Shown: positions 18,501-27,339, numbered from the stretch's first letter. The stretch: DNA of 64,000 nt from Cloacibacterium sp. TD35 (GCF_028864635.1 NZ_CP104850.1:2531288-2595287); one strand, 5' to 3'. Numbers and translations are program-made. Notes: a model not told the origin generated them from the letters alone.

Positions 18501-21500
18501 AAAGTATTCCCTGCTAACATTGACATAAATAACACGAGTCTATTATCTGTAAAATTAACCACATATGATATTAGCACTTTAGCAAATGGCGTAAAAGTAA
18601 TTCTTCCTAAAACTTCTACAACAAAAGATTTTTTAAAAGACGTTACTTCAGTTACCTCTATGACTTATGGTAACTACTACTTACCAACACAAACAATTAC
18701 CAATGTTAATAATAATTACTCTATCTCAACCACCGATTTAGCTTATATTCATAATTTTACGGGTATAGGAAAAGATTATTACATAGGCAGACCTAGCTCC
18801 AAAACAGAGACGGCATATTACCACCCTACCAGTGACACTAAGTCGGCTAAACAAGAATACACATATAATAGTAACAATCTATTAGAAACACTTAAAACGT
18901 GGAACAGAGACAATTCGGGTTGGTTATTAGAAACTTATACCTATGATGCTGGAAATGCTACTGGTTTTGGAAATATAACCAAAAAAGTAACTTCTAATAA
19001 TGTAGATACCAATACCATTACCGAAGAAGCTACTTTTGACACTTTGGGTAGATTTGTAATCAGCAAGAAAGACAATCTAGGATTGATTACCAATATCACT
19101 TATAATGATTGGGGACAAGTTCTCACCCAGACCGATCCTTTTGGCGTTGTTCTTACCAATACCTATGATAATTGGGGGAAAACATTAACCTCCAAAACCA
19201 ATCTTTCTGCTACAGCAACTTATGCTTACGAAAAACTTAGCAATGGAGATGCAAAAGTAACTAAAACAGCTACTACTGGGGAACAAAAAATTACCTATAC
19301 CAATAAATTAGGTCAAACCTATAAAACATCTACCAAAGCATTCAAAACAGCAGGTTCTTTTATCTCTGTTGAAAGTCAGTATGATGCTATAGGTAGAAAA
19401 ATAAAAGATAGTGAACCTTATTTTGAAGGTTCAGGAGCGTCTAAATGGAATACTGTAGAGTATGATGATTATTCTAGACCTAAAAAAGCAACTTCTTTTA
19501 CAGGTAAAATAGTAGAAACTACCTACAGTGGTAGAACGGCAACCGTAACAGAAACCAATGCTACTGGAAAATTTAAAAAACAAACAGCAGATGCTGTGGG
19601 TTATATTATTTCTACCGAAGATAAGGGAGGCGTTATTAATTTCAAATATAATGCTGCAGGAGAAAATACAGAAGCTAAATACGACACCAATGTTGTAACC
19701 AATACTTATGATGCTTGGGGCAGGAAAACAGAATTTTTTGACCCATCAAATGGTAAATACACCTATGAGTATAATGATGGCTTTGGTAAACTCACCAAAG
19801 AAACCAGCCCATCTACAGGATATAAGCAATATTCTTATAACAACAAAGGACAACTAGATACCCAAACGGAATACCTTTCTAAAAATGGTGTAATCCTTAC
19901 CAATAAAACTATTACTTATTCCTATAACGCTAAAGGTCAAATTACAAGTAAATCTGGTACTTCTTTAGGTAAATCTTTCAACTCATCTATAACGTATGAT
20001 ACCTACGGAAGACCTACTGCCAGCATAGAGAATAATACTACAGATAGTAAATCTTTTTATAAAAACAATGTAATTTATGATACCTATGGTAGGGTTACCT
20101 CTTACACCAAAGGATTAACTTCTTCTGGAGTGACTACCGATACCAACATAGAACATGCTTATGATTCTTGGAGTGGAGCTCTATATCAGGTTAAAAATAA
20201 AACTAATGGTGCTGTTCTTTGGGAGCTGCAAACCACCAATGCAAGAGGACAAACTCTTACAGAAAAGTTAGGAGCAACCAACATTACCAATGTTTATGAT
20301 GCTAATAATTTCTTAAGCAGTATCAACCATTCTTCTACTATTAAACCAAATATACTCAGCATTTCTTATTCTTTTAATGCGATTAAGAATGAACTGAACA
20401 GTAGAACAACTGGAGGAGATTTTAGCATTACCGAGTATTTTACTTATGATGATAATAACAGATTAATTAACTGGACAAATCCTAGAACAGGGCAACAATC
20501 TATTAACATCTATGATTCTAAAGGAAGAATTCTTCACAATGATCAAGTCGGAGACATACAGTACAGCAATAGCCAAAGTATTTATAGACCTTCGGGGATG
20601 ACACTTAATGCAAATGGTATTGCCAATTATGATAACCAAGGGACACCCACCAGTACACTAATACAAAGCATTACGTATAATGAGAATAATGACCCAATAA
20701 AGATAGACGGCGTAAAAGGAGATTATGCTTTTGATTATGGCTTGTCAGAAAGCAGACAGGTAATGTACTATGGCAACAATTTTACCAGCAACTCTGGAGC
20801 AAGGTACATTAAATACTATAACGAATCTGGTGACACAGAAATTATACGAGATACACAAACTGGTAAAGAAAAGCACATTCTCTACATAGGTGGTACGCCA
20901 TATGAAAGTAATATTGTATATTTGAAAAACTTCCAAGAAGCGCAGGCGAAATTTGTATTTTTACACAAAGATTATTTAGGTAGTATATTGGCTATTAGTG
21001 ATGAAGTTGGTAATAAACTTGAACAAAGACACTTTGATGCGTGGGGTAATATTACCCATCTTAAAAGTGGGAGTAACGCCACCATTACCGATAGAAACAC
21101 CATCAAAAACACAGAGTGGCTATTAGACAGAGGTTACACCTCTCACGAACATCTGAAAGATGTGGAAATCATTCATATGAATGGTAGATTGTATGACCCT
21201 TTATTAAGGAGATTCTTAAATGCAGACGAAAACATACAAGACCCTAATAATACCCAAAACTACAATAAGTATGGGTATGTTATGAACAATCCATTGATGT
21301 ACAATGATCCAAACGGAGAGTTCTTTGTATTTCTTGGACTTGGGGTGCTATTTTGGAAGGCTGTAATCATTGGTGCAGCTGTTGGACTAGCCTCTTATTC
21401 AATAGGAGTAGCAATCTCTGGACAAAAATGGACTATTGGAGGAGCATTGAAATCTATGTTTTTTGGAGCGGTTTCTGGAGCGGTTACTTTTGGTATTGGA

Positions 21501-22292
21501 GACTTGTTTCAAGTCGGTTCTATCGTCAAGGCAGTTGGAAATGCTAAATTTTTAGTCCAAGGAATGGCTCACGGAGTTGCACAAGGTGTTTTATCTGTAG
21601 TGCAGGGCGGTGATTTTTGGAGTGGAGCAGCTGCGGGATTTTTAGGACATTTGGGAGGAGAATTGTGGGGAGCTACAATGAAAGGTGTTGGATTGGATAA
21701 GTTTGCTCAAAGCACAATGGGAATGGTTACTTTTGGAGCTATTTCAGGTGGTATTGGTGCAGAATTAAGTGGAGGAAATTTCTGGCAGGGAGCAGTAACT
21801 GGGGGTATAGTAGCTGGACTTAACAGTGCTATGCATAAAATAGATAAACCATTAAGTGGGAGTCAGGATAAAAATTCTAAAGATGGTGGAGAACCTCCTT
21901 ATAAGTATAATGGTAAAACCTATAATAGTAAAGGAGAATTATATGGTGCAATTTTATTAGATCAAACTGCTGAACAGTTTGGAATTAAAGATATTTTATC
22001 TCTAGCTGCAGCTTTAGACAATCAAGGTTTATTGAGTAAGCCATTCCAAATGGAAGGTGCATCAACAGGAACATCATTTGCCTCAAAATATGGGTCAAAA
22101 TTAATGCCTTGGGAGATGCCTAAAAGATTACCTACTCACTTTAGAAGTGGATCATTAAGGTATACAAAAGTTTTTGGAAGGTTTGTTGGAAGAATGGCAG
22201 GACCAATAGGTTGGGGCATTTTAACATATGATGTTGGAATGACACTTTACAATACACAAAAGATTTATAATAATATAATTAATGGAAAATAA
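15600..22292 (+). CDS. RHS-repeat polymorphic toxin with SpvB-like N-terminus
   Basis: A 2230-aa exported protein. It has a signal peptide (MKKLYLLLLLGIYNFLIAQT) and an SpvB-like start (GSIEVNGGGQLQYTLPIALP, ~27-80). FG-GAP/VCBS motifs follow (GDFNGDGIVDIG ~597, GDFNGDGKSDLF ~682, DINNDGKTDI ~743), then many YD repeats (~1080-1780). The RHS core signature is GRLYDPLLRRFLNADENIQD (~1864). After DPNGEFF (~1904) a 326-aa variable C-terminus begins: first a Gly-rich hydrophobic segment, then a ~130-aa tip ending GRFVGRMAGPIGWGILTYDV. In this family the C-terminal tip is the toxin, released from the RHS shell. I do not recognise its activity. The adjacent overlapping gene is the likely immunity protein. 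Confidence 0.92.
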   Translation: MKKLYLLLLLGIYNFLIAQTNFHDTTGSIEVNGGGQLQYTLPIALPPGVKSVAPQVNLGYTSGTGNGIAGYGWNISGITSITRMSKTIEKDGEVRGIQLNNSDFYSFNGQRLILKSGSGTNGGNGAEYVTEKYSNIKIKSLGAISGQVWQGPEYWEVTFEDGSQAWYGATTTGTSSARTPIEYNIVKWKDAQGNYITYNYTQANNVAVISSIQWGGNETISKAHFNQIIFNYATRDLKEQSYVNGVSFIQDKILSNVVVNANGSQFKKYLIEYTKDPNGNQYQFVNKITEYNAANEAANPVIFEQQKDKSTSTLGNNNAFNFDDVKLSGDFDGNGAIDNIVYAYSKQITCYSPAPGVCYYSSGTTTVYQPGCGSCGTSVNYSAAGYYVQMGGTYYLGTTDIFKDATVITIKDTQNKLLNNKGFAYYKIDPTTKNITIYYYAIDLSKKISSQSDLVNPQNALQLISTKVITKAEYDETNHMNDGSYMSDTFTSIGKLYEYDVEADGVPELLLLKQNTTTETVCNDGGSGLQLYKTAKSKQKLKSNESITQRIAPGGDCQYYDYNSYYYILIKQDSSFPYTQMYSSSSKDVLKDAVYGDFNGDGIVDIGSVSTTSSKTPYSYIVNECQYDYYGQQDVCNDVTYTDQVPINNITNYNIVKDSYGNYSFSSIANYLFEGSDSDLQVGDFNGDGKSDLFAKTSVGGHYIINLSKGNGFIASEYFNQFYSTYNITGSDYRNYSIAKAVDINNDGKTDIVNFSTYYKINKPTNYSLRVDEASGYDNGKILFTPKETISNGNAGNYIFQEVLGNFIYRQYNTRFLIYGKSQSSSPSQFWAYDHKSDIQSNKIIGINQGDLKTEIAYSTSSFIPVTNTLTYPYLESSIPEKFVVTGLGQVLATNYGTNTYRFQSFLYKGFTAHLQGRGVIGFRQTARSSWYATGFENTIVWSGTEIDPLNEGLPIKEWSIKTNDVTKVFPANIDINNTSLLSVKLTTYDISTLANGVKVILPKTSTTKDFLKDVTSVTSMTYGNYYLPTQTITNVNNNYSISTTDLAYIHNFTGIGKDYYIGRPSSKTETAYYHPTSDTKSAKQEYTYNSNNLLETLKTWNRDNSGWLLETYTYDAGNATGFGNITKKVTSNNVDTNTITEEATFDTLGRFVISKKDNLGLITNITYNDWGQVLTQTDPFGVVLTNTYDNWGKTLTSKTNLSATATYAYEKLSNGDAKVTKTATTGEQKITYTNKLGQTYKTSTKAFKTAGSFISVESQYDAIGRKIKDSEPYFEGSGASKWNTVEYDDYSRPKKATSFTGKIVETTYSGRTATVTETNATGKFKKQTADAVGYIISTEDKGGVINFKYNAAGENTEAKYDTNVVTNTYDAWGRKTEFFDPSNGKYTYEYNDGFGKLTKETSPSTGYKQYSYNNKGQLDTQTEYLSKNGVILTNKTITYSYNAKGQITSKSGTSLGKSFNSSITYDTYGRPTASIENNTTDSKSFYKNNVIYDTYGRVTSYTKGLTSSGVTTDTNIEHAYDSWSGALYQVKNKTNGAVLWELQTTNARGQTLTEKLGATNITNVYDANNFLSSINHSSTIKPNILSISYSFNAIKNELNSRTTGGDFSITEYFTYDDNNRLINWTNPRTGQQSINIYDSKGRILHNDQVGDIQYSNSQSIYRPSGMTLNANGIANYDNQGTPTSTLIQSITYNENNDPIKIDGVKGDYAFDYGLSESRQVMYYGNNFTSNSGARYIKYYNESGDTEIIRDTQTGKEKHILYIGGTPYESNIVYLKNFQEAQAKFVFLHKDYLGSILAISDEVGNKLEQRHFDAWGNITHLKSGSNATITDRNTIKNTEWLLDRGYTSHEHLKDVEIIHMNGRLYDPLLRRFLNADENIQDPNNTQNYNKYGYVMNNPLMYNDPNGEFFVFLGLGVLFWKAVIIGAAVGLASYSIGVAISGQKWTIGGALKSMFFGAVSGAVTFGIGDLFQVGSIVKAVGNAKFLVQGMAHGVAQGVLSVVQGGDFWSGAAAGFLGHLGGELWGATMKGVGLDKFAQSTMGMVTFGAISGGIGAELSGGNFWQGAVTGGIVAGLNSAMHKIDKPLSGSQDKNSKDGGEPPYKYNGKTYNSKGELYGAILLDQTAEQFGIKDILSLAAALDNQGLLSKPFQMEGASTGTSFASKYGSKLMPWEMPKRLPTHFRSGSLRYTKVFGRFVGRMAGPIGWGILTYDVGMTLYNTQKIYNNIINGK

Positions 22293-22608
22293 AAATTATA
22301 GTCTTATAATAGATTACTTGGCTAAAGAATTTAATTTAGAAAAAGATAAATTAAATTTGAATACATCTCTTTCAGATATTGGATTGGATGGGGATGATAT
22401 TTTAGATTTTTTAATTAAATTTTTTAAAAATTTCGATGTAGAATATCAACAAACTAACTATAAAGATTTTATTCCCGAAGAATCTGGATTCTTTCTAAAT
22501 ACTATTCTTAGTTTTTTAAAAATAAAAAAAAATCAAAACAAACAAGAAATTTTCATTAAAGATTTAGTTACCTCTTTGAATAAAAAAATATGGTATAAAA
22601 AATTATAA
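22282..22608 (+). CDS. DUF1493-like protein, probable immunity protein
   Basis: A 108-aa acidic protein with the DUF1493/acyl-carrier-like pattern LNTSLSDIGLDGDDILDFL followed by IKFFKNFDVEY. Its ATG overlaps the end of the RHS gene by 11 bp, the classic position of an immunity gene. DUF1493 proteins are often found next to polymorphic toxins. It has no signal peptide, so it would act in the cytoplasm, implying an intracellular toxin target. Immunity is inferred from position and family. Confidence 0.72.
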   Translation: MENKNYSLIIDYLAKEFNLEKDKLNLNTSLSDIGLDGDDILDFLIKFFKNFDVEYQQTNYKDFIPEESGFFLNTILSFLKIKKNQNKQEIFIKDLVTSLNKKIWYKKL

Positions 22609-22634
22609 ATGTCAACTAATATCAGCTTGTCTCT

Positions 22635-22706
22635 GAATATTTAATCTCCCCTATTTTCGTTTGAAAACTCACCGAATATTCAACCTCCCTTGTTTTCGTT
22701 CGAAAA
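22635..22706. repeat. Two 33-bp direct repeats downstream of the toxin locus
   Basis: 22635-22667 and 22674-22706 share the pattern GAATATTnAAnCTCCC, then a TTTTCGTTnGAAAA near-palindrome. The units are separated by 6 bp and differ at only a few positions. They lie between the immunity gene and its terminator. Function unknown; such repeats can mark recombination of toxin/immunity tips. Confidence 0.6.
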
Positions 22707-22729
22707 TATGATAAGAGGTATAAAAATTT

Positions 22730-22757
22730 AACCACGCTTTTGGGCGTGGTTTTTTCT
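22730..22757 (+). terminator. Rho-independent terminator of the RHS operon
   Basis: AACCACGC (22730-22737) pairs with GCGTGGTT (22744-22751) around a TTTTGG loop and is followed by a T-rich tract. It lies 120 bp after the immunity gene. The rest of 22609-23026 is AT-rich, with nothing else recognisable apart from the direct repeats. Confidence 0.85.
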
Positions 22758-23026
22758 TTTTTTATAAATAAAAACAGAATTTTCCCTAAAAATATTTGCA
22801 TTCACATTTTTCGACGTTAAATAATTCATATTTTTGAAATGAATAAGCAGCCAAATGTTTTAATCTCATTTATACTTTGTCTTCATTAATATGTATAAGA
22901 TTTTAGACTTATTATAATTGATTTAGCTTTTAAATTTAGTGATTTTTCAAAATTTCAGTAAAATTTAATTTTATATTTGAGTATCTAATTAATACATTAA
23001 ACTAGAACATGTAACAATAAACAAAA

Positions 23027-23566
23027 ATGAAAAAATTATTAATATTATCAGCAATCTCAATTACATCATTAGGATTAAGCCAAACTAATTGCGAAAATCT
23101 AAAAAAAGAAAACGAAGTCCTTCAATCAACAAATAAAATTTTGACTTCAGAAAATGAATACCTGAAAAAAATAGTTGAAATTAATAAACCAATTTCAGAA
23201 ACAGAGAAAGATAACTCTACATTTAAAATAACAAAAGTAATTGGAAATAAAGCCGAAAAAACTATTGCTATTATCTTTCTTGTAGAAGCAAAAGACGAGA
23301 ACAAAAAAATGACAATTGAGGATATTTCTATTGTTGACATTGAAGGAAAAGAATATGAAATTGATATTTACAAATCCAGCAGACCATATCCTGAATTGGC
23401 ATTGAATACTCCTATTAAATTAACTTTTTCTTTTAAGAATATAGAAAACGAACCCCTTTTTATAAAACTTTTTAGATTCAAAGAAACTTCACAGCCTATA
23501 AGAAACTTATTTGAAGATACAAAATCAAGTCTAGAATTTAAGGACTTGAAAGTAAATTGGAATTAA
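23027..23566 (+). CDS. Secreted coiled-coil protein of unknown function
   Basis: A 179-aa protein with a signal peptide (MKKLLILSAISITSLGLSQT). A short coiled-coil (ENLKKENEVLQSTNKILTSE, about 24-50) is followed by a domain rich in beta-strands and charged residues (about 65-178). I do not recognise the family. It is monocistronic on the plus strand between the toxin locus and the PRTRC module. No lipobox is visible; the first Cys of the mature protein follows the predicted cleavage site. Confidence 0.7.
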   Translation: MKKLLILSAISITSLGLSQTNCENLKKENEVLQSTNKILTSENEYLKKIVEINKPISETEKDNSTFKITKVIGNKAEKTIAIIFLVEAKDENKKMTIEDISIVDIEGKEYEIDIYKSSRPYPELALNTPIKLTFSFKNIENEPLFIKLFRFKETSQPIRNLFEDTKSSLEFKDLKVNWN

Positions 23567-23669
23567 TTTTTAACTAAAAATTTATCAACAAAAACACCAC
23601 AACCTCTTTTCAAAAACTTTAAATCGCAACAGAAAGGAATGTTTTTGACATGTGGTTGCTCCTTTTTCT

Positions 23670-23712
23670 GCAAAAATGCGTTTCCGGCCGAAGTGAGGAA
23701 TTGCATTTTTGC
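23670..23712. repeat. Inverted repeat at the edge of the PRTRC module
   Basis: GCAAAAATGC (23670-23679) is repeated in inverse orientation at 23703-23712, with an inner TTCC/GGAA pairing and the GC-rich centre GGCCGAAG. It lies 28 bp beyond the ThiF stop. It could be a terminator-like structure or a recombination/transfer site at the module boundary. No T-run follows on the minus strand. Confidence 0.5.
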
Positions 23713-23740
23713 CACCCAATTTTTCATAAGGTGACAAAAA

Positions 23741-24568
23741 CTACAAGTTGATAGGTTTTGAATGAAAATTTTTCAGATTAAGAAAAAAACCTCTGTTTTC
23801 AGTCAATCCATTACGGAATAAACTCCAAAGCAAAGAACTCCCCATTTGTGCTAGACTAGAATTAATGTATAAATCTTGTTTTTCTAATGCTTCCGCTAAA
23901 CTACAACTTGGAGTATTATCTTCCGCTTCTGAAATTTTTAAAATTCCTCCAAATTCATCAGTAATAAAAGGCAAATTCTCCACCGTTTCATATTTCTCAG
24001 AGTTGGGTTGTTTGATATTTCCGATGGTAGAGAGCAAAACCTGTCCTGTAAATTGACTGTTACCAAAATCAATCCAATATTTGCATTGATTTCTGTAATA
24101 TCCTTCATCAATCTTCAATTCATTTAAAATTTCTGCAATGTCAAAACGAGATTTTACACTATCCACACAAGAAATATAAATTTCTGATTTCATATTGCTT
24201 TTTAACTCCCCTAAATCATCTTTTTCAAATTTTTGAGTTTCAGCTTTCCAATTCGTTCCGAAAAATCTGTTTACACGATTGATTAATGCAACAGACTTGT
24301 ATAATTCCAATTCACTTTCTGCGAATAATTGTCTGCCTAAATTCGCTTCTGTAATCACATCATCATCCCATAATCTCACAGATAAACCAGCGTGGTTCAG
24401 TTTCGTTAAAGCGTGATTCATTCTTGCTAATGCAGTTAAAACCTGCGAACCTGTTCCACCAGCTCCAATTAAATTAACTGTAACGGGATTTGTTGGATTG
24501 ATTAAAGCATTATCCGTAAAATGGACTTTGGCTTTGATTTCTCTATTTTTATTTATTTCTGAGTTCAT
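23741..24568 (-). CDS. PRTRC system ThiF family protein
   Basis: A 275-aa ThiF/E1-like protein with the nucleotide-binding motif LIGAGGTGSQ (residues 33-42), LWDDDVITEANLGRQLF and YISCVDSVKSR. ThiF-fold enzymes adenylate C-terminal glycines of ubiquitin-like proteins; the PRTRC version is a plasmid-associated member with no proven substrate. It ends the PRTRC gene run and shares one base with the protein B gene. PRTRC modules occur on plasmids and integrated elements, so it marks this stretch as plasmid-derived. Confidence 0.9.
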   Translation of the reverse strand: MNSEINKNREIKAKVHFTDNALINPTNPVTVNLIGAGGTGSQVLTALARMNHALTKLNHAGLSVRLWDDDVITEANLGRQLFAESELELYKSVALINRVNRFFGTNWKAETQKFEKDDLGELKSNMKSEIYISCVDSVKSRFDIAEILNELKIDEGYYRNQCKYWIDFGNSQFTGQVLLSTIGNIKQPNSEKYETVENLPFITDEFGGILKISEAEDNTPSCSLAEALEKQDLYINSSLAQMGSSLLWSLFRNGLTENRGFFLNLKNFHSKPINL

Positions 24569-25287
24569 TATATTAGACTTTTTAAAGTTCTGTTTGCTTT
24601 TTTTAAAGTTTCTTTTGGAAATGGTTTATCAACATTAATAAGGCTTTTCCACAGGTTTACACAATTCCCTTTTACTGGATTGTGTTCATTCATCAAATGG
24701 CTGAAATAAGAATTAAAAAAATAATTTTCCCAATTTTTTATATATTCTTCTAAAGAAGTAGAGTTTTGAATATGAACATCTACCGTTCCCATACAAACAT
24801 TTCCATTTTCATACACATTGAAAAACGGTGCATAAAAAAGCGGTGTTTTTTCTGTTGGTCTTTGATTACTTGAAAGTGCAAAAATCTTAAGACTTCTTTT
24901 ATTAGCAAACCATAACATTGCAGGTACCTCTGCCCTTCCGTTTGAAATTTCTAGATTTTCAGTAAAATAGAGTTGTTGTTTCCTTGATTTAGTAAACCAT
25001 AAAACTGAACCATTTTCACTAGGATTGATTTGAAGAATATTTGTGGGTAAAATTCCTTTCGGTTTTAGAAAATCTTTATTTTTTTCTTTTTGGGTTTTTG
25101 TGTTAAGTGCTTTTACCAATGTTTTTGCTTCTTTCTCTGTCAAAGGGTGTGCGTTGATAGGATTCCCATTTTTATCCATATCAAAGTATTCCACATAAGT
25201 TTCTTTAATTCTTTCATTGGTTTGGAAGAAAACTAATGCGGATGTAGGGTGGTAAAGTTTACCAAAATCTTGGGTAATATCTTTCAT
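24568..25287 (-). CDS. PRTRC system protein B
   Basis: About 239 aa from the ATG at 25287 (MKDITQDFGKLYHPTSALVF). A longer reading would need a TTG at 25320 and overlap the upstream gene. Typical features of the family are LYHPTSALVFFQTNER and PLFYAPFFNVYENGNVCMG, the latter near residue 165. Its biochemical role is unknown. It stands in the usual Bacteroidota order E-C-(F-like)-B-ThiF. Confidence 0.88.
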   Translation of the reverse strand: MKDITQDFGKLYHPTSALVFFQTNERIKETYVEYFDMDKNGNPINAHPLTEKEAKTLVKALNTKTQKEKNKDFLKPKGILPTNILQINPSENGSVLWFTKSRKQQLYFTENLEISNGRAEVPAMLWFANKRSLKIFALSSNQRPTEKTPLFYAPFFNVYENGNVCMGTVDVHIQNSTSLEEYIKNWENYFFNSYFSHLMNEHNPVKGNCVNLWKSLINVDKPFPKETLKKANRTLKSLI

Positions 25288-25298
25288 TTTCAATTTAT

Positions 25299-26486
25299 TT
25301 AAAAGTTGTTCAGAATGCAAATCAGTTCTTCAATCAAGGGAAATAATCTATTTTCAAAGTCGAGGTTATTATTTTTGATAATACTTCCATCAAATTTTTT
25401 AATGAGTGTAGGCTCTTCCATAATAGTACATTCCTGGAACTCGGAGTTTACTGTTTCAAAAAGCGTTTCAAATAGTAAGCCTTTATCATCGGCACAAAAA
25501 GAAACGTATTTGTCCATTGATACGATGGAATCATTCTCATATTCCTTTTCTTCTGTATTAGTTAGCAAGTTTTGATAAATAGTAGCATTTGGATATTGCT
25601 CATAAAGAAAAAATATTTTCCTTGCCAACATAAAACAATCATTGTCAAAACTATCTTTGGCTTTAAAGTTTTTTAAATGTTCTTTAAAATGGGTTAGATT
25701 ATGATGATTGTAAATCTTTTGCTCCATAAAATCTCCTATTTGTTCCGCTTGTTTAATTTCAGACAAGTAAATTGGGATTTCTTCGTTTTCATCATCAGAA
25801 GTGAGCCATTCTTCAACCATTTCGTACATCCAAAACAAGTAACTATCCTTTTTTCGATAATAAGGGACGTTAGCAAAATGATACAAATAAGAACATACGG
25901 ATTGTAAAAGTTGTACGGATTGTTTCCGTTTTGGATTTTTAGATAGTCGGTACAGCGGAACTATTGGAATATAATATAAAATTGCTCCAGTATTGAATCG
26001 TTCCTCGCTTGTAAAATAGGTTTTTCCTTTTTCTTCAATCAATCTAATTTCTTCCCAATCTTTGACTTTATTTTTCAATTGTTTTTGAATATCATCAATA
26101 GCTATTGCAATATTGTAAGGATAGCCCAAATGCTTTGTTTCCATTGGATTTAAACCATAATGTTTAGCCAATTGGGAAAGAGATTGATAAAAATCTCTTT
26201 CTGTTTTGGCGTTTTTCCTTTGAATTTGAATTAAATTTTGTTCATCTGAAGCCAATTTATGAACATCATTTTCCATTAATTTTGGAAAAAAAGTACATTT
26301 TAGAAAACCATTGGAAGTTGATTTATCGGAACTGATTTCCGTTTGTCTTTCCGAACTTCCGAAGCGTTTTTGCTTTGTTTCATCCACTCTGTAAATTCTT
26401 CTAATTGTCGGTGTAGCTGTTTTTGCTTTTGTCTTTCGAGAATTTTTACTTTTCCCGATATAATATTTCGTTGCATTCATTTTCAT
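25299..26486 (-). CDS. PRTRC-locus protein of unknown function (position of protein F)
   Basis: A 395-aa cytoplasmic protein starting MKMNATKYYIGKSKNSRKTK. The N-terminal ~80 residues are very basic and low in complexity; the rest is mostly helical, with FNTGAILYYIPIVPLYRL near the middle. Its place between proteins C and B matches PRTRC protein F in other PRTRC loci, but I cannot show homology from sequence alone. No catalytic motif is visible. Confidence 0.65.
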   Translation of the reverse strand: MKMNATKYYIGKSKNSRKTKAKTATPTIRRIYRVDETKQKRFGSSERQTEISSDKSTSNGFLKCTFFPKLMENDVHKLASDEQNLIQIQRKNAKTERDFYQSLSQLAKHYGLNPMETKHLGYPYNIAIAIDDIQKQLKNKVKDWEEIRLIEEKGKTYFTSEERFNTGAILYYIPIVPLYRLSKNPKRKQSVQLLQSVCSYLYHFANVPYYRKKDSYLFWMYEMVEEWLTSDDENEEIPIYLSEIKQAEQIGDFMEQKIYNHHNLTHFKEHLKNFKAKDSFDNDCFMLARKIFFLYEQYPNATIYQNLLTNTEEKEYENDSIVSMDKYVSFCADDKGLLFETLFETVNSEFQECTIMEEPTLIKKFDGSIIKNNNLDFENRLFPLIEELICILNNF

Positions 26487-26565
26487 TTAGGTTGTCAGTT
26501 ATTCGGTTGATGATTGTCGGCTTTTAGTTATAAATTCTGTCAACAAAAAAAACATCATTTAAAAT

Positions 26566-26784
26566 TTATCCCTTTGTTCCCATTACACTTTCAAATTTAT
26601 ATTGAACTTTATCGTCCTTAATTTGTGGTGCAGAAACTTTGGCGGTGGTTAGAATTGGATAAGTATTAGCGTAAAAATTCATTACAGCTTCCACACTCCA
26701 TTTTGGTTCGGGGTCTGGCAAATTTATTTCCTGTCCGTTGTCTTTGAGTATAAAAACTCTTTCTAAATGAGTTGCGAGTAACAT
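26566..26784 (-). CDS. PRTRC system protein C
   Basis: A 72-aa protein, MLLATHLERVFILKDNGQEI followed by NLPDPEPKWSVEAVMNFYA. It matches the short, conserved PRTRC C family, including the P-x-x-S-x-x-x-V-x-x-F-Y region and a C-terminal beta stretch. Its small ubiquitin-like size makes it an attractive partner for the ThiF protein, but this is inference. It lies 23 bp after the protein E gene. Confidence 0.88.
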   Translation of the reverse strand: MLLATHLERVFILKDNGQEINLPDPEPKWSVEAVMNFYANTYPILTTAKVSAPQIKDDKVQYKFESVMGTKG

Positions 26785-26807
26785 ATTTTAGTATTTAGAG
26801 GTTAGTT

Positions 26808-27335
26808 TTAGGATTGATTTTCATTAAAAAGACTTGGAGCGAAGTGCCTTTCATATTCGTCTTGCTTTTTACGGATATTTTCTGCAAAATCGGGATATTC
26901 AGAAACCTTTGGTAAAGACGACCACGCTTCTTTGTATCTACACTCTTTCTCCAATTCTTCGGCTTTTTGGAATGCTTCTTTATATTTCTTCTCTTTGACT
27001 TCTTTTTCTTTTTTCTCTCTGTCGGTTTTTTCTTTTTCCATTGCAGATTTCTTTTTGGCTTCTTCAAGTTGTTTCATGAAATTTTCCATATCCACCATTA
27101 ATCCAGATGCGGTTTGTAGTGGTATAGAAATACTTTCAAAAAATCCGTTGTCTAATTCTTCCGCTGTTCCTCGAAGATGAAGTGGCGGAATGAGTTTTCT
27201 CGCTTCATCTCCGCATTGCTCGTTATTGAGCATTACGGAAAGGACAAAACGATTTTCTTTTGTTGGTCTTAGTATTATTTGTAAATCGCCTGTAAGATTC
27301 ATATTGGCGAGTTGTCTAAAAAAATTGGTTTGCAT
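26808..27335 (-). CDS. PRTRC system protein E
   Basis: A 175-aa protein. Residues 1-85 form the conserved domain (MQTNFFRQLANMNLTGDLQI, PTKENRFVLSVMLNN, then HLRGTAEELDNGFFE). A long, highly charged coiled coil follows (about 85-150, many E/K pairs). The coiled coil also creates open frames on other strands that are not genes. First of the PRTRC genes in this operon. Confidence 0.88.
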   Translation of the reverse strand: MQTNFFRQLANMNLTGDLQIILRPTKENRFVLSVMLNNEQCGDEARKLIPPLHLRGTAEELDNGFFESISIPLQTASGLMVDMENFMKQLEEAKKKSAMEKEKTDREKKEKEVKEKKYKEAFQKAEELEKECRYKEAWSSLPKVSEYPDFAENIRKKQDEYERHFAPSLFNENQS

Positions 27336-27339
27336 AATT

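Noticed and set aside
26795..27067. A Lys-rich 90-codon frame overlapping the PRTRC E gene
   Set aside because: It is a frame shadow of the charged coiled coil in PRTRC E; the E frame has the conserved domain and fits the operon.
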